DNA of 64,000 nucleotides, taken from NCBI GenBank assembly GCA_037191015.1, contig JBBCKD010000032.1, forward strand, positions 62,001 through 126,000. Direction: 5' to 3'. The translations under genes were made by a program, and so were the position numbers. The DNA is from Ravibacter sp037191015 (lineage in GTDB: Bacteria; Bacteroidota; Bacteroidia; Cytophagales; Spirosomataceae). The notes under the pieces are model-generated. The model ran no database searches. It had not been told where the DNA came from and worked only from the letters and a program-made list of their open reading frames with translations. Shown here in pieces: positions 9,078 to 18,431 of this stretch (its first letter is position 1; each line of letters begins with the position of its first letter).

Positions 9078-9734
9078 TGGCTATCTAAATCTAAAAAGAC
9101 GAAAAAACACTTTCAAAAAATACCGTTGAGCCGCCTTGCCGGCGCCTCGGTCACCTTCTTTTACCACCCGTCAAAAAAGAGCTCGAAATTGGATATAAAT
9201 ACCAAATTTTACAAATGTGAAACATTTTACTTTTAACGATCCCCGCCTGGTCCTTCCAGGAGCCTTTTACCCCGCCTTCAGCCCTGGCAGGAGTAGGTCT
9301 GAAAGATCGGGAATACAGGCGCCATCTACTTTTCTCTAACATAGTTTATATAAAAAAAATGCAAACACCTGTTCTTTCTTGCACCAACTTGCCAAACCTC
9401 GTGGCGCCAGGACCGCCGCTTGCAGGGAAAGCGCTGAAAACCTTGCAGATTCATCTTGTCATAGGACAAGAAATAACTTCCATACCTTGTAAAGAAAAAA
9501 ATAATTTGAAAACTTTACGGGCTGGAAAAGTAAAAAGCCCGCTTATCCGTCACCACAAAAAATACAAATCCAATATTACTATGTCATTCAAGAGCTACAT
9601 CTACCTGGCAGTCCGGTTACGATAATCTCCGGGCAAGGCCGAATCCGCTCCCGTCAGGGACCTGGTAACAATTCCAACATCGTTCCGGTTCACTATCTAT
9701 GGTAACCGGCTGATCTATCATAAAATTAAATTAT
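9078..9734. other. Divergent intergenic region between speA and the efflux operon, no gene seen
   Basis: This 657-nt gap separates two divergent transcripts. It is AT-rich in patches, with runs such as TTATATAAAAAAAA near 9347. I see no convincing gene, strong hairpin or exact TAnnTTTG promoter match. Near matches to the Bacteroidota -7 box occur at about 9200-9215 (minus) and 9500-9508 (plus) but have extra or missing bases. Long untranslated leaders or an unrecognised small RNA remain possible. Confidence 0.5.
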
Positions 9735-11102
9735 ATGAAATCTCATCATTACTGTCTGCTTGTCATTACGGCTTTCCTGGCCGCGATGCAGCCGGTGACG
9801 GCGCAGGAAGCGTTCTCGCTCGAGGAAGCCGTCCAGTATGCCATCCAGCAAAATATCAATGTCCGCAATGCACGGCTCGAGACCGTAGCAGCCGAGGCCA
9901 AAATCGGGGAAACCCGGGCGATAGGACTGCCGCAGCTAAGCGGGAATTTTGGGTATACCAACAACATCATTATCCAGAAGTTCATTGTGCCAGCTAATAC
10001 GTTCACCCCTGGAATGCCGGAAGATGCACCTCCTATGGTAATTGACTTCGGCATCAAAAACACAGGGATGTTTGGCGTCACCTGGAACCAGTTGCTGTTC
10101 AACGGCTCCTATTTTGTAGGCTTGCGGGCGGCGGCAACCTTCCGGGAGCTGGCGCAAAAAGGAGTGGAGCAAACTGCTGTCAGCGTGGCCGAAGCAGTAC
10201 ACAAAGCCTATTATTCGGTCCAGGTAGCCGAGCAGCAATCGGAAATCCTCAATCTCAATATCGCCCGGCTCGACACCATGCTTCGGGAGACCAAGGCGTT
10301 GTACGAGACCGGATTTGTCGAAAAGATCGATATCGACAGGATAGAGGTGCAGCGGAACAACCTGGTAACGGAAAAACAGAAAGTTGCCAACCTGATCGAA
10401 TTGAGCAAGGCTTTGCTGAAGTTCCAGATGGGAATGTCACAGGGTTCGGCGATTACGCTTACCGACAAGCTGGATCCCAATCTCAGCCTGGATGAATTCA
10501 GATCTCTGACAGACGACCAGGGGCAGGCTGTTTATGCCAACAGGATCGAGCATTCCCTCCTTTCTACCCAAGGCAAGCTTGCCAACCTTGATATCCAGAA
10601 TATCAGGAGCGGTTACCTCCCGGTTGTCACTGCCTCGCTCGGATATGGTCACAACAACGGGCGGACGCTGTTCGGAGAGCTCTTTTTTTCCAGATGGTAC
10701 AACAACGCTGCGTTTAACCTCAATCTCCAGCTCCCGATCTTTGACGGTATGTCCAAGCACTACCAGCTACAGCAGAAGCGTATTGCACTCGATAAAATCA
10801 ACAATAACCGCGCCTTGCTGGAACAGTCGATAGACCTCGAGGTAAAGCAGGCCAATATAAACCTGACCAACTCGCTAGAAGCGCTCGTAACCCACCAACG
10901 CAACATCGACCTGGCTAAAGAAGTAGTCAGGGTTTCGAAAATCAAGTACCAGGAAGGTGTAGGCTCCAATATCGAGGTAATCAATGCCGAGTCGTCGCTC
11001 AAGGAGGCGCAGACCAACTATTTTGCCGCGCTTTATGACCTGCTGATCGCGAAGGTAGACCTTCAGAAAGCGCGCGGAGAGCTTTATACTTCACAAAAAT
11101 AA
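9735..11102 (+). CDS. TolC family outer membrane efflux protein
   Basis: A 455-residue outer membrane channel of a tripartite efflux pump. The signal peptide is residues 1-23 (cleavage after VTAQ). The TolC repeat begins FSLEEAVQYAIQQNINVRNARLE and recurs in the second half (VKQANINLTNSLEALVTHQRN...), giving the two structural repeats of the alpha-barrel. The closing segment ELYTSQK is typical of the family. It is the first gene of an operon followed by the membrane fusion protein (54 nt) and the RND pump (45 nt), so the three should assemble into one pump. Substrates cannot be told from sequence. Confidence 0.93.
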   Translation: MKSHHYCLLVITAFLAAMQPVTAQEAFSLEEAVQYAIQQNINVRNARLETVAAEAKIGETRAIGLPQLSGNFGYTNNIIIQKFIVPANTFTPGMPEDAPPMVIDFGIKNTGMFGVTWNQLLFNGSYFVGLRAAATFRELAQKGVEQTAVSVAEAVHKAYYSVQVAEQQSEILNLNIARLDTMLRETKALYETGFVEKIDIDRIEVQRNNLVTEKQKVANLIELSKALLKFQMGMSQGSAITLTDKLDPNLSLDEFRSLTDDQGQAVYANRIEHSLLSTQGKLANLDIQNIRSGYLPVVTASLGYGHNNGRTLFGELFFSRWYNNAAFNLNLQLPIFDGMSKHYQLQQKRIALDKINNNRALLEQSIDLEVKQANINLTNSLEALVTHQRNIDLAKEVVRVSKIKYQEGVGSNIEVINAESSLKEAQTNYFAALYDLLIAKVDLQKARGELYTSQK

Positions 11103-11156
11103 TCCTCAAGGGCAGGTCCGTATGGATCTCCTTCAAACAATAATTCACGAAAACTT

Positions 11157-12287
11157 ATGTTACGTCAAACCATAATTCTGCCTGTTGTCGTACTCCTTGC
11201 CGCCTGCGGAGGCTCCAAAAAGGAAGGGCTGGAAGCTAAAAAAGAAGAACTGGCAAACCTGAAAACCCAGCAGACAGAGATCGGGCAGCAGATCAAAACC
11301 CTGGAAGCCGAGATCGCGAAGCTGGATACCACAAAGAGAGCCGAAAGCAGGGTGAAGCTCGTTACCGTAAGCCCTCTGCAGCCCCGGGAATTCAAGCGTT
11401 ACATCGAGCTGCAGGGCACTGTCGACGCTAAAAACAGTGTGCTGGTCACACCCAAAGCACCGGGCGCCGTGACGGCCATGTATGTAAAGGAAGGCGATTT
11501 TGTCAATGTCGGGTCGACCATCGCCAAGGTCGACGACAGCATCCTGCGCGAAAGCATCGAAGAACTGAAAACCCAGCTTGCGCTAGTTAATACCCTGTTT
11601 GAAAAGCAGCAATCGCTCTGGGACCAGAAAATAGGGACGGAGATCCAGTATTTGCAGGCAAAAAACAACAAAGAAGCGCTTGAAAAGAAGCTGGTCACGC
11701 TTCAAACGCAGCTTTCCCAGTCCAATATTACCTCGCCGATCGCCGGTACCGTCGACCTTGTCAACATCAAGATAGGCGAGATGGCCCAGCCTGGGCTCGG
11801 GGTCGTCAGGGTAGTCAACCTCTCCAATCTTAAAGTAGTGGCTAAAATTGCCGACTCCTATGCAGCCAGCGTCAAAAAAGGCGACGAGGTCATTGTGAAG
11901 TTCCCTGACCTGCAGCGGGAGTATACCGCCCGGATATCGTTCGTGGGCACGACAGTCGATCCACTTTCCCGCACATTTACGATCGAGGCCAACCTTCCGG
12001 CTACCAAAGACCTGAAGCCTAATATGATGGCGCAGGTGCAGGTCAACGACGCCACGCGCAAAGACGCGCTGGTAGTCGACCAGAACCTCGTACAGAATAC
12101 TGAAAAAGGGAAGGTTGTGTTCGTAGCGGTTGCCAGGGGGAACGAAAAGGTAGCAGAAGCCAGGGTAGTGGAGACCGGGCTCTCCTATAACGGCAAAATT
12201 GAAATATTGAGCGGGCTGACAGCAGGTGATATGCTGATTACACAGGGTTACCAGGAGGTGGTCGACGGCCAGGCGGTATCGTACTAG
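11157..12287 (+). CDS. RND efflux periplasmic adaptor (membrane fusion protein)
   Basis: A 376-residue adaptor joining the inner-membrane pump to TolC. It is lipid-anchored: lipobox LLAAC near residue 17. A predicted coiled coil at about 23-60 (lysine/glutamate-rich) precedes the barrel-sandwich hybrid domain (GTVDAKNSVLVTPKAPGAVTAMYVKEGDFVNVG). An alpha-hairpin (about 125-185) follows, then the second half of the lipoyl domain (ITSPIAGTVDLVNIKIGEM), the beta-barrel and the membrane-proximal domain. The short coiled coil ahead of the lipoyl domain is an N-terminal extension beyond the minimal AcrA form. It lies in the middle of the tolC-MFP-RND operon. Confidence 0.93.
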   Translation: MLRQTIILPVVVLLAACGGSKKEGLEAKKEELANLKTQQTEIGQQIKTLEAEIAKLDTTKRAESRVKLVTVSPLQPREFKRYIELQGTVDAKNSVLVTPKAPGAVTAMYVKEGDFVNVGSTIAKVDDSILRESIEELKTQLALVNTLFEKQQSLWDQKIGTEIQYLQAKNNKEALEKKLVTLQTQLSQSNITSPIAGTVDLVNIKIGEMAQPGLGVVRVVNLSNLKVVAKIADSYAASVKKGDEVIVKFPDLQREYTARISFVGTTVDPLSRTFTIEANLPATKDLKPNMMAQVQVNDATRKDALVVDQNLVQNTEKGKVVFVAVARGNEKVAEARVVETGLSYNGKIEILSGLTAGDMLITQGYQEVVDGQAVSY

Positions 12288-12332
12288 CCCCGCGGCCTTT
12301 CCTGACTGAGACCATTAAATATATAGACTTGT

Positions 12333-15300
12333 ATGAAATTTCACGAATACAAAACCCTGGGCTTTACGAACTGGTGTGTGGAAAACAGGACCACGGTCTA
12401 CATTTTCACATTCATCATCGCGCTTGCGGGCTTTATGGTTTACAACAACCTGCCCAAAGAGCAGTTTCCCGATATCAAGATCCCGCAGATATATATCAAC
12501 ACGGTCTATTTCGGAACTGCGCCCGCCGACATCGAAAATACGATCAACAAGCCGATCGAAAAACAGCTTAAATCGCTCAACGGTGTAAAGAGAATAAAAT
12601 CCAACGCCCTGCAGGACGTCTCCGTGATCCTCGTGGAGTTTGTCCCTACCGTTCGCGTGGAAGATGCGCTCCAGCGGGTCCGCGACGCGATCGACAAGTC
12701 CAAAAGCGATCTCCCGCAGAACCTGGATGCTGGTCCGACGGCCCAGGATGTCAATTTCTCGGAGTTCCCTATCATGAACGTCAATATGGCGGGGGATTTC
12801 TCCCTGAAACAGCTGAAGGAATTTGCCGAAGATCTCCAGGACGGCATCGAAGCGCTGCCCGAGATTACCCGTGTCGATATACTGGGCGCGCTCAACCGCG
12901 AGATACAGATCAACGTCGACCTGCCGAGAATGCAGGCTTTAGGGCTTTCGTTCTATGACATCCAGGCAGCCCTCCAGGGAGAAAACATCAACATTTCCGG
13001 GGGTGAGCTGAACGTGTACGGCGTCAGAAGGACCCTGCGTGTGAAGGGTGAGTATACCGATGTAAACGAAATGGCCAACATGCGTATCCGCAGCGCGACA
13101 GGCGCGGTGATACGGCTGGGAGACGTGGCGGAAGTAACCGACAGCTTTGAGGAGCAGCAGGACTTTGCCCGTCTCGACGGGAAATCCGTTATAACGCTTA
13201 ACGTCATCAAGCGATCGGGCGAAAACCTGGTCGATGCGTCGGACAAGATACAGGAAGTGATCGAAGAATATCGGGAAAACCGCTTCCCCGAGGCGCTGGA
13301 TATCAAGATCACCGCCGACCAGTCGGTGCAGACGCGCGCCGACATCCACGACCTGATCAACACCGTGATACTCGGTTTTATTTTCGTAGTATGCGTGCTG
13401 ATGTTTTTCATGGGCGTGCGCGATGCCATATTCGTTGCGATGGCGGTACCGCTTTCGGCCCTGGTAGCCTTCGTGCTGATGCCGATCATAGGCCCCATAT
13501 TCGGCACCGACTTTACCCTCAATACCATCGTCCTCTTTGCATTCCTGCTGGGGATAGGGCTGGTGGTGGACGACGCCATCGTCGTGATCGAAAATACGCA
13601 CCGGCTGTTCAATCAGCATAAAGACTGGACCATCCAGCAGGCGGTAAAAGCGGCAGCCGGAGAAGTGTTTGTCCCGGTATTGTCAGGAACGCTTACCACC
13701 ATCGCCCCTTTTGTACCCCTGTTGTTCTGGGTCGGGATCGTCGGTGAATTCATGAAATTCATGCCGCTCACCCTGATCATTACGCTGGGCGCTTCGCTGT
13801 TCGTAGCGTACGTCATGAACCCCGTATTCGCGGTTTCGTTTATGGGCAGGCATGCAGAAGAACAGGCCAACTACGATTTCAGCTTCAAAAGTATCAGGCG
13901 TCCTGTCATTATCCTCGTGGCCGGCGCCCTGCTGGGCTACCTGATTGACCGGGGGATCGGGAATTTCCTGATCTTTATCCTGATCCTTTTCCTTTTCAAC
14001 CATTATTTTCTTACCCCGAAAGTACTGCTTCCGTTCCAGGAAAAGCTCCTGCCCGCGCTTAAAAACGGGTATGGGAGCCTGATCAGGTGGCTGCTCGTGG
14101 GATGGAGGCCGATCTGGGCAATCGTCGGTATGGTGGGTTTGTTTTTCCTGACCTTCTTTATCGTGGCAATCGCCAAGCCCGAAGTGGTATTTTTCCCGAG
14201 CGGGGACCCTGACTACGTATATGTATACAACAAAATGCCGGTCGGTACCGACGCTGCCGTGACGGATTCGCTTACCCGGATTATTGAGCAACGGGTATTC
14301 GATGTCCTTGAGAAAGAAGACGCCATGGGCATCGTCAACTCCGTGATTGCGAACGTAGGTAAAAATGCGGGCGACCCGTACAATCCCGACCGCTCGGCCA
14401 CTCCCCACAAGTCTAAGGTAACCGTAGCCTTTGTGTACGGTACCGAAAGGGGCGGCAAGTCTACCGAAGTCATCCTGAATAAGATCAGGGATGCGGTCAT
14501 CAATATTCCCGGAACGGAAATATCGGTAGAGAGAGAAGCGGTAGGCCCTCCTACCGGGAAGCCGATCTCTATCGAAATTACCGGCGACGAATTTGATGTG
14601 CTTCAGAAGCTCGAAAAGGACGTGCTGAAGCTGATCGAGCAGTCGGGCATAGAAGGTATAGACCAGCTGCGTTCCGACCTTGTCACCAACAAGCCGGAGA
14701 TCATCATCGATATCGACAGGGAAAAGGCCCAGCGGGAAGGGATCAGCTCGCAGCAGGTAGCAATGGCGATCCGTACCAGCCTCTTCGGGCTTGAAATTTC
14801 CAAGTTCCGGGATGACAAGGACGAGTATCCCATCATGCTGCGCCTCAAAAAAGACGACCGCGAGAACATCGAGAAGCTTTTAAGCCTCAACATCGTATAT
14901 CGCGACATGAACATGGGCGGAGCGCTTCGCCAGGTGCCCATTACCTCGGTTGCCGATATCAAATACTCGACTACTTTCAGCCAGATCAACCGGAAGGATC
15001 AGCGGAGAATCGTAACCCTGGGCTCGGATGTGGTGCCGGGATATAATGCAAACATCATTGTAGGACAGATCAACCAGCTCATATCAGGGATGGAAATCCC
15101 CAACGGCTATACCATTTCCATGGGCGGCGAACAGGAGGAACAGGCTGAGTCCATGGCCTTCCTGGGAACTGCATTTTTAGGAGCGGTGCTGCTGATCTAC
15201 CTGATCCTGGCTACGCAGTTCAACTCGGTGGTGAAACCTTTTATTATCTTCTTCACCATCCTGCTTTCCCTCATAGGCGTGTTCCTCGGATTCGTGATTT

Positions 15301-15737
15301 TCAACAAGGAATTCTCTATCATCATGTCAGGGGTAGGGATGATCGCTCTCGCCGGTATAGTGGTGAAGAATGGTATCCTGCTGATAGAGTTTATCGATGA
15401 GCTGAGAGACCGCGGCGTTCCGATGCGCGAAGCCGTCATCGAGGGAGGGGCGATAAGGCTCACGCCCGTTCTCCTGACCGCTTCAGCCGCAGTGCTGGGG
15501 CTGATACCGCTGGCATTCGGTATTACGGTCGATTTTGTCGGCCTGTTCCGCGATCTTTCCCCGGACCTGATCATCGGCGGACCAAGCGCGGTGTTCTGGA
15601 ATATCCTTGCCTGGACGATCATTTTCGGGCTTACATTCTCAACCGTGCTTACCCTGGTGCTGGTGCCGTGTATGTACTATGTTAACGAAAGAATACGGGA
15701 CAAATGGTTCCGTAAAAAGCCTGAAGAAGTAGCTTAG
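12333..15737 (+). CDS. RND family multidrug efflux permease (HAE1-like)
   Basis: A 1134-residue, 12-transmembrane proton-driven inner-membrane pump. Two large periplasmic loops follow TM1 (residue about 30) and TM7. The proton-relay aspartates are visible in TM4 (GIGLVVDDAIVVIENTHR) and the relay lysine in TM10 (GMIALAGIVVKNGILLIEFID). At 1134 residues it is longer than AcrB (1049). Part of the excess is an extra hydrophobic region in the middle, residues about 520-565, between TM6 and TM7. It is the last gene of the operon and is followed by a strong terminator. No adjacent TetR or two-component regulator is present, so how expression is controlled is not shown here. Confidence 0.95.
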   Translation: MKFHEYKTLGFTNWCVENRTTVYIFTFIIALAGFMVYNNLPKEQFPDIKIPQIYINTVYFGTAPADIENTINKPIEKQLKSLNGVKRIKSNALQDVSVILVEFVPTVRVEDALQRVRDAIDKSKSDLPQNLDAGPTAQDVNFSEFPIMNVNMAGDFSLKQLKEFAEDLQDGIEALPEITRVDILGALNREIQINVDLPRMQALGLSFYDIQAALQGENINISGGELNVYGVRRTLRVKGEYTDVNEMANMRIRSATGAVIRLGDVAEVTDSFEEQQDFARLDGKSVITLNVIKRSGENLVDASDKIQEVIEEYRENRFPEALDIKITADQSVQTRADIHDLINTVILGFIFVVCVLMFFMGVRDAIFVAMAVPLSALVAFVLMPIIGPIFGTDFTLNTIVLFAFLLGIGLVVDDAIVVIENTHRLFNQHKDWTIQQAVKAAAGEVFVPVLSGTLTTIAPFVPLLFWVGIVGEFMKFMPLTLIITLGASLFVAYVMNPVFAVSFMGRHAEEQANYDFSFKSIRRPVIILVAGALLGYLIDRGIGNFLIFILILFLFNHYFLTPKVLLPFQEKLLPALKNGYGSLIRWLLVGWRPIWAIVGMVGLFFLTFFIVAIAKPEVVFFPSGDPDYVYVYNKMPVGTDAAVTDSLTRIIEQRVFDVLEKEDAMGIVNSVIANVGKNAGDPYNPDRSATPHKSKVTVAFVYGTERGGKSTEVILNKIRDAVINIPGTEISVEREAVGPPTGKPISIEITGDEFDVLQKLEKDVLKLIEQSGIEGIDQLRSDLVTNKPEIIIDIDREKAQREGISSQQVAMAIRTSLFGLEISKFRDDKDEYPIMLRLKKDDRENIEKLLSLNIVYRDMNMGGALRQVPITSVADIKYSTTFSQINRKDQRRIVTLGSDVVPGYNANIIVGQINQLISGMEIPNGYTISMGGEQEEQAESMAFLGTAFLGAVLLIYLILATQFNSVVKPFIIFFTILLSLIGVFLGFVIFNKEFSIIMSGVGMIALAGIVVKNGILLIEFIDELRDRGVPMREAVIEGGAIRLTPVLLTASAAVLGLIPLAFGITVDFVGLFRDLSPDLIIGGPSAVFWNILAWTIIFGLTFSTVLTLVLVPCMYYVNERIRDKWFRKKPEEVA

Positions 15738-15757
15738 GCAACCATATCGGGAATCAG

Positions 15758-15806
15758 ATATCCCGGGGAGAAGCAGGTGCCCTGCTTCTCCCCGGGATAT
15801 TTTTTA
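15758..15806 (+). terminator. Strong intrinsic terminator of the efflux operon
   Basis: A perfect 20-bp inverted repeat (arms 15758-15777 and 15781-15800) with a 3-nt loop TGC is followed by TTTTTATA. It starts 20 nt after the RND stop codon. The stem is unusually long and GC-rich in its core. Confidence 0.93.
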
Positions 15807-15942
15807 TACCTTATTTATCCGGAAGCTCGTATTAATTTGTTAACTTACTGATAATATTGGCTTTATATACGCTTCCAATTTTTACTGGTTTAAAAATGTT
15901 CAGCCGGCTGAACCCCGGCCTTAACCCTATCCAATAGTTGGT

Positions 15943-17160
15943 ATGAGTCAGACTACTACATTTGATACCTTTTCCAAACTCCCGGGCAAGGCTCCGGCCC
16001 GCAAGTATGACGCCGGCAGACTGAAGAAAACGCTGTTCGCATTTTTTTCAGCAACCCTATGGTCTGTAATCGCCGGGACGGCCCTGGTAGCAGCTCCTTC
16101 CATCCGGATCACGGAATACATGTACAACGGTTCTGAATTTATAGAGTTTACCAACGTAGGCGATGTGCCGGTCGATATGACCGGGTGGAGCTTCGATGAT
16201 GACAACCCCGTCCCGGGTACGGTCAGCCTCAGCGCCTTCGGGATCATCCAGCCGGGCGAATCGGTGATCCTCTCGGAATCTTCAGCAGAAGATTTCAGGG
16301 CACACTGGAACCTGTGCTCACAGGTAAAAATTATTGGCAACAACAGCACCAATCTCGGCAGGAACGACGAGATCAATCTTTTCGATGCCGAGGGCGTCCT
16401 GGTCGACCAGCTGACATTCGGCGATCAGAATTTCCCCGGCACTCCCAGAACCCATGAGCACAGCGCGTGGGTCCGCGAAGCCGGATTGGGAACAAACGAC
16501 ATCAGCGAATGGACACTTTCCTCGTCGGGCGATGCCGAGGTGTCGTTTGCTTCCGTAGACGGGCAATACGGCAGCCCGGGCAAAAGCACACGCGCTACCG
16601 TAACATTCGACCCGTGCGACAACGATCTCCCCATCACGCTCGTCTCTTTCACTGCAACCCGTAATGAAACTGTCGTAGATCTCCGGTGGGAAATCGCCGA
16701 TCACGAAGACGGCGCCGTATTCGAAATACAACGGTCTTACAGCGGGTACCGATTTGAAACGATACACCGGATCCCGGCGGTCAGCGACCGGCACAGGTTC
16801 CTCTTCCGGGATGAAGACCCGGCGACCGGCAGACAGGTCATATATTACCGTCTGGGCATTACAGGCGCTGACGGGAAGACAGAATTCTCGGTCATCCGGT
16901 CTATCGAAGCGGATCGCCCCGGTGAGATGATATCGCTATACCCTAACCCGGCCGTCAACGGAGCGCTTACCGTAAAAACGCCCGGGAAGGAAGCTGTCAG
17001 CCTGAAGGTTTACAACAGCCTCGGTATAGAGCAGCGCCGTGCCGAATTTGAAGAAAGCACATCGCTCGAAACCTCGAACTGGCCTGCCGGGACATACCTG
17101 CTGCATTTTACCACCCGCAGCGGACAACAATACAGGAAGACGCTGATCGTAATAAATTAA
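15943..17160 (+). CDS. Lamin-tail-domain protein with T9SS C-terminal sorting domain
   Basis: A 405-residue secreted protein. A hydrophobic segment (about 28-50) serves as the signal, preceded by an unusually long polar N-region; a later start would be possible, but no internal Met precedes the hydrophobic stretch. Residues about 52-170 form a lamin-tail domain (RITEYMYNGSEFIEFTN..., DMTGWSFDDDNP), an Ig-like module common in extracellular bacterial proteins. Residues about 215-320 form a fibronectin-like module (ITLVSFTATRNETVVDLRWE). The C-terminus from about residue 328 (LYPNPAVNGALTVKT... ending YRKTLIVIN) is a type A sorting domain that sends cargo through the type IX system to the surface. 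No catalytic domain is seen, so an adhesive or structural role is the best guess. Confidence 0.85.
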   Translation: MSQTTTFDTFSKLPGKAPARKYDAGRLKKTLFAFFSATLWSVIAGTALVAAPSIRITEYMYNGSEFIEFTNVGDVPVDMTGWSFDDDNPVPGTVSLSAFGIIQPGESVILSESSAEDFRAHWNLCSQVKIIGNNSTNLGRNDEINLFDAEGVLVDQLTFGDQNFPGTPRTHEHSAWVREAGLGTNDISEWTLSSSGDAEVSFASVDGQYGSPGKSTRATVTFDPCDNDLPITLVSFTATRNETVVDLRWEIADHEDGAVFEIQRSYSGYRFETIHRIPAVSDRHRFLFRDEDPATGRQVIYYRLGITGADGKTEFSVIRSIEADRPGEMISLYPNPAVNGALTVKTPGKEAVSLKVYNSLGIEQRRAEFEESTSLETSNWPAGTYLLHFTTRSGQQYRKTLIVIN

Positions 17161-17183
17161 CGGGCTAAAACATCTTATCATCG

Positions 17184-17220
17184 AAATGAGGGCTGTTCAC
17201 AACGCTCTCATTTTTTGTTT
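17184..17220 (+). terminator. Rho-independent terminator after the lamin-tail gene
   Basis: A 10-bp stem with one G-U pair (arms 17184-17193 and 17204-17213) and a 10-nt loop is followed by a T-rich tract (TTTTTTGTTT counting the stem end). It lies 24 nt after the lamin-tail stop codon and separates it from the amidase gene. Confidence 0.85.
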
Positions 17221-17303
17221 TCCGGGCAATCTTTTCTGCGGATCCGGCAACATTTTCTTAATTTTCTGCAGATAAAGCCTCACCGGAAACATAGCCCTTT
17301 AAC

Positions 17304-18326
17304 ATGCACAGGACATTATCTTTTGTTGCACTCCTACTTTTCATCTGCCCGGGAATTTCCTTTTTCGCTCAAAAAAAAGCGGGAAACCCTCTTGCCGGTA
17401 AAATTATCTGTATTGATCCCGGCCACGGCGGGACTGCCTCTACCGACAGCTATCGCGTGGGGCCCGGCGGAGAACGAGAGGAATGGATCAACCTCAGGGT
17501 TGCCCTTTTCCTGAAGCAGATGCTCGAAGACAAAGGCGCCAGGGTCGTGATGACCAGGACAGAAGACGTGTTTGTACCGCTGCCCGACCGCTCAAAAATC
17601 TGTGTGGAAGCCGGCTCCGATATCTTTATCTCCATCCATCACAACGCAACCGCCGACTCCTCCGTCAATTTCCCCATCATTTACTTTCATGGTCATGCAT
17701 CGGAAAACCAGGCCGGGGTATTATTCGGCAAACTCCTTGCAAAGGAATTTGTAACGACACTATACAAGGGAAAGGTTTCGGAAGAGGGCAATTTTGCCTC
17801 GCTGGCATCCGATTTTACTATCTTCCCCGAAGCGGGAGCTTCCGTGCTGCGGAATACCTACGGGATACCGGCGGTGCTGGCAGAAGCTTCCTTTTTCAGC
17901 AATGCAAAGGAGGAACAACTGCTGAAAAGCAAAGCGCACAACCTGGAGGAAGCCCGCGCCTATCTGAAAGCGCTTGAATTGTTTTTCAGCCGGCCCGTCC
18001 CCGCAATAGCCGAAAAGAACTCGGTCGTCGCCGGGATACCTCCCTTCAGGGTATTCCAGGAAGCCGAACGGATGAGCCCGGTAGCGAAGCGATGGAAACA
18101 GGATTTCTATGAAGCGCTTTCATTAACGAAACATGCAGATTCCGCCTCTTCCGCCCGGGCGCTGTCTCTTTTTACCCGATCGGCCCGATCCTTCCCAGAC
18201 TCATACCTGGCGGCGCAATGCCACCGGTACAGGTCGGAGCTTCTGAAAAAAAACGGTGAAACGGAAGCTGCCCGTGAGGAATCAAGGCGGGCAAAAGAAT
18301 ATTACGTGGAGCTGCCCGGCCTCTGA
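17304..18326 (+). CDS. N-acetylmuramoyl-L-alanine amidase (Amidase_3 family)
   Basis: A 340-residue zinc amidase that cleaves the bond between N-acetylmuramic acid and the stem peptide of peptidoglycan. It has a signal peptide (residues 1-22). The catalytic domain spans about 32-225, with zinc ligands His41 in IDPGHGG, a glutamate in REEWINL (59/60) and the second histidine in SIHHNA near residue 112. The catalytic glutamate is probably in AVLAEASFFSN. A C-terminal helical tail (about 230-340) has no motif I recognise and may bind partners, as in AmiC-like regulation. The gene has its own promoter region after a terminator and is 105 nt upstream of the sigma factor gene. Confidence 0.92.
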   Translation: MHRTLSFVALLLFICPGISFFAQKKAGNPLAGKIICIDPGHGGTASTDSYRVGPGGEREEWINLRVALFLKQMLEDKGARVVMTRTEDVFVPLPDRSKICVEAGSDIFISIHHNATADSSVNFPIIYFHGHASENQAGVLFGKLLAKEFVTTLYKGKVSEEGNFASLASDFTIFPEAGASVLRNTYGIPAVLAEASFFSNAKEEQLLKSKAHNLEEARAYLKALELFFSRPVPAIAEKNSVVAGIPPFRVFQEAERMSPVAKRWKQDFYEALSLTKHADSASSARALSLFTRSARSFPDSYLAAQCHRYRSELLKKNGETEAAREESRRAKEYYVELPGL

Positions 18327-18357
18327 CCGACGAAATAGTGGAAAAATTTATGATAAC

Positions 18358-18389
18358 TTTGCCTTTAAATAAGGCAATGCATAGCTTTG
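18358..18389 (+). promoter_or_regulatory. Bacteroidota-type housekeeping promoter of the ECF sigma gene
   Basis: The sequence TTTG (18358-18361), a 20-nt spacer and TAGCTTTG (18382-18389) match the Bacteroidota -33 (TTTG) and -7 (TAnnTTTG) consensus exactly. A second exact -7 box, TAACTTTG, sits at 18354-18361 and overlaps the -33 element. Transcription would start near 18396, giving a leader of about 36 nt before the ATG at 18432. The call is a consensus match only. Confidence 0.5.
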
Positions 18390-18431
18390 CAGCTTTACTG
18401 ACCTTTAGCGGACACACCTTCGTTCCTGATC

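Noticed and set aside
9359..9625. Plus-strand frame of 88 residues in the speA-tolC gap
   Set aside because: No signal, domain or leader consensus; composition like non-coding DNA.
9581..9625. 14-residue peptide MSFKSYIYLAVRLR, similar to the start of ABC permeases
   Set aside because: Too short to call a remnant; the likeness to MacB-type N-termini may be chance.
12939..13619. Minus-strand frame of 226 residues rich in His and Tyr
   Set aside because: Antisense to the RND pump and of odd composition; a shadow.
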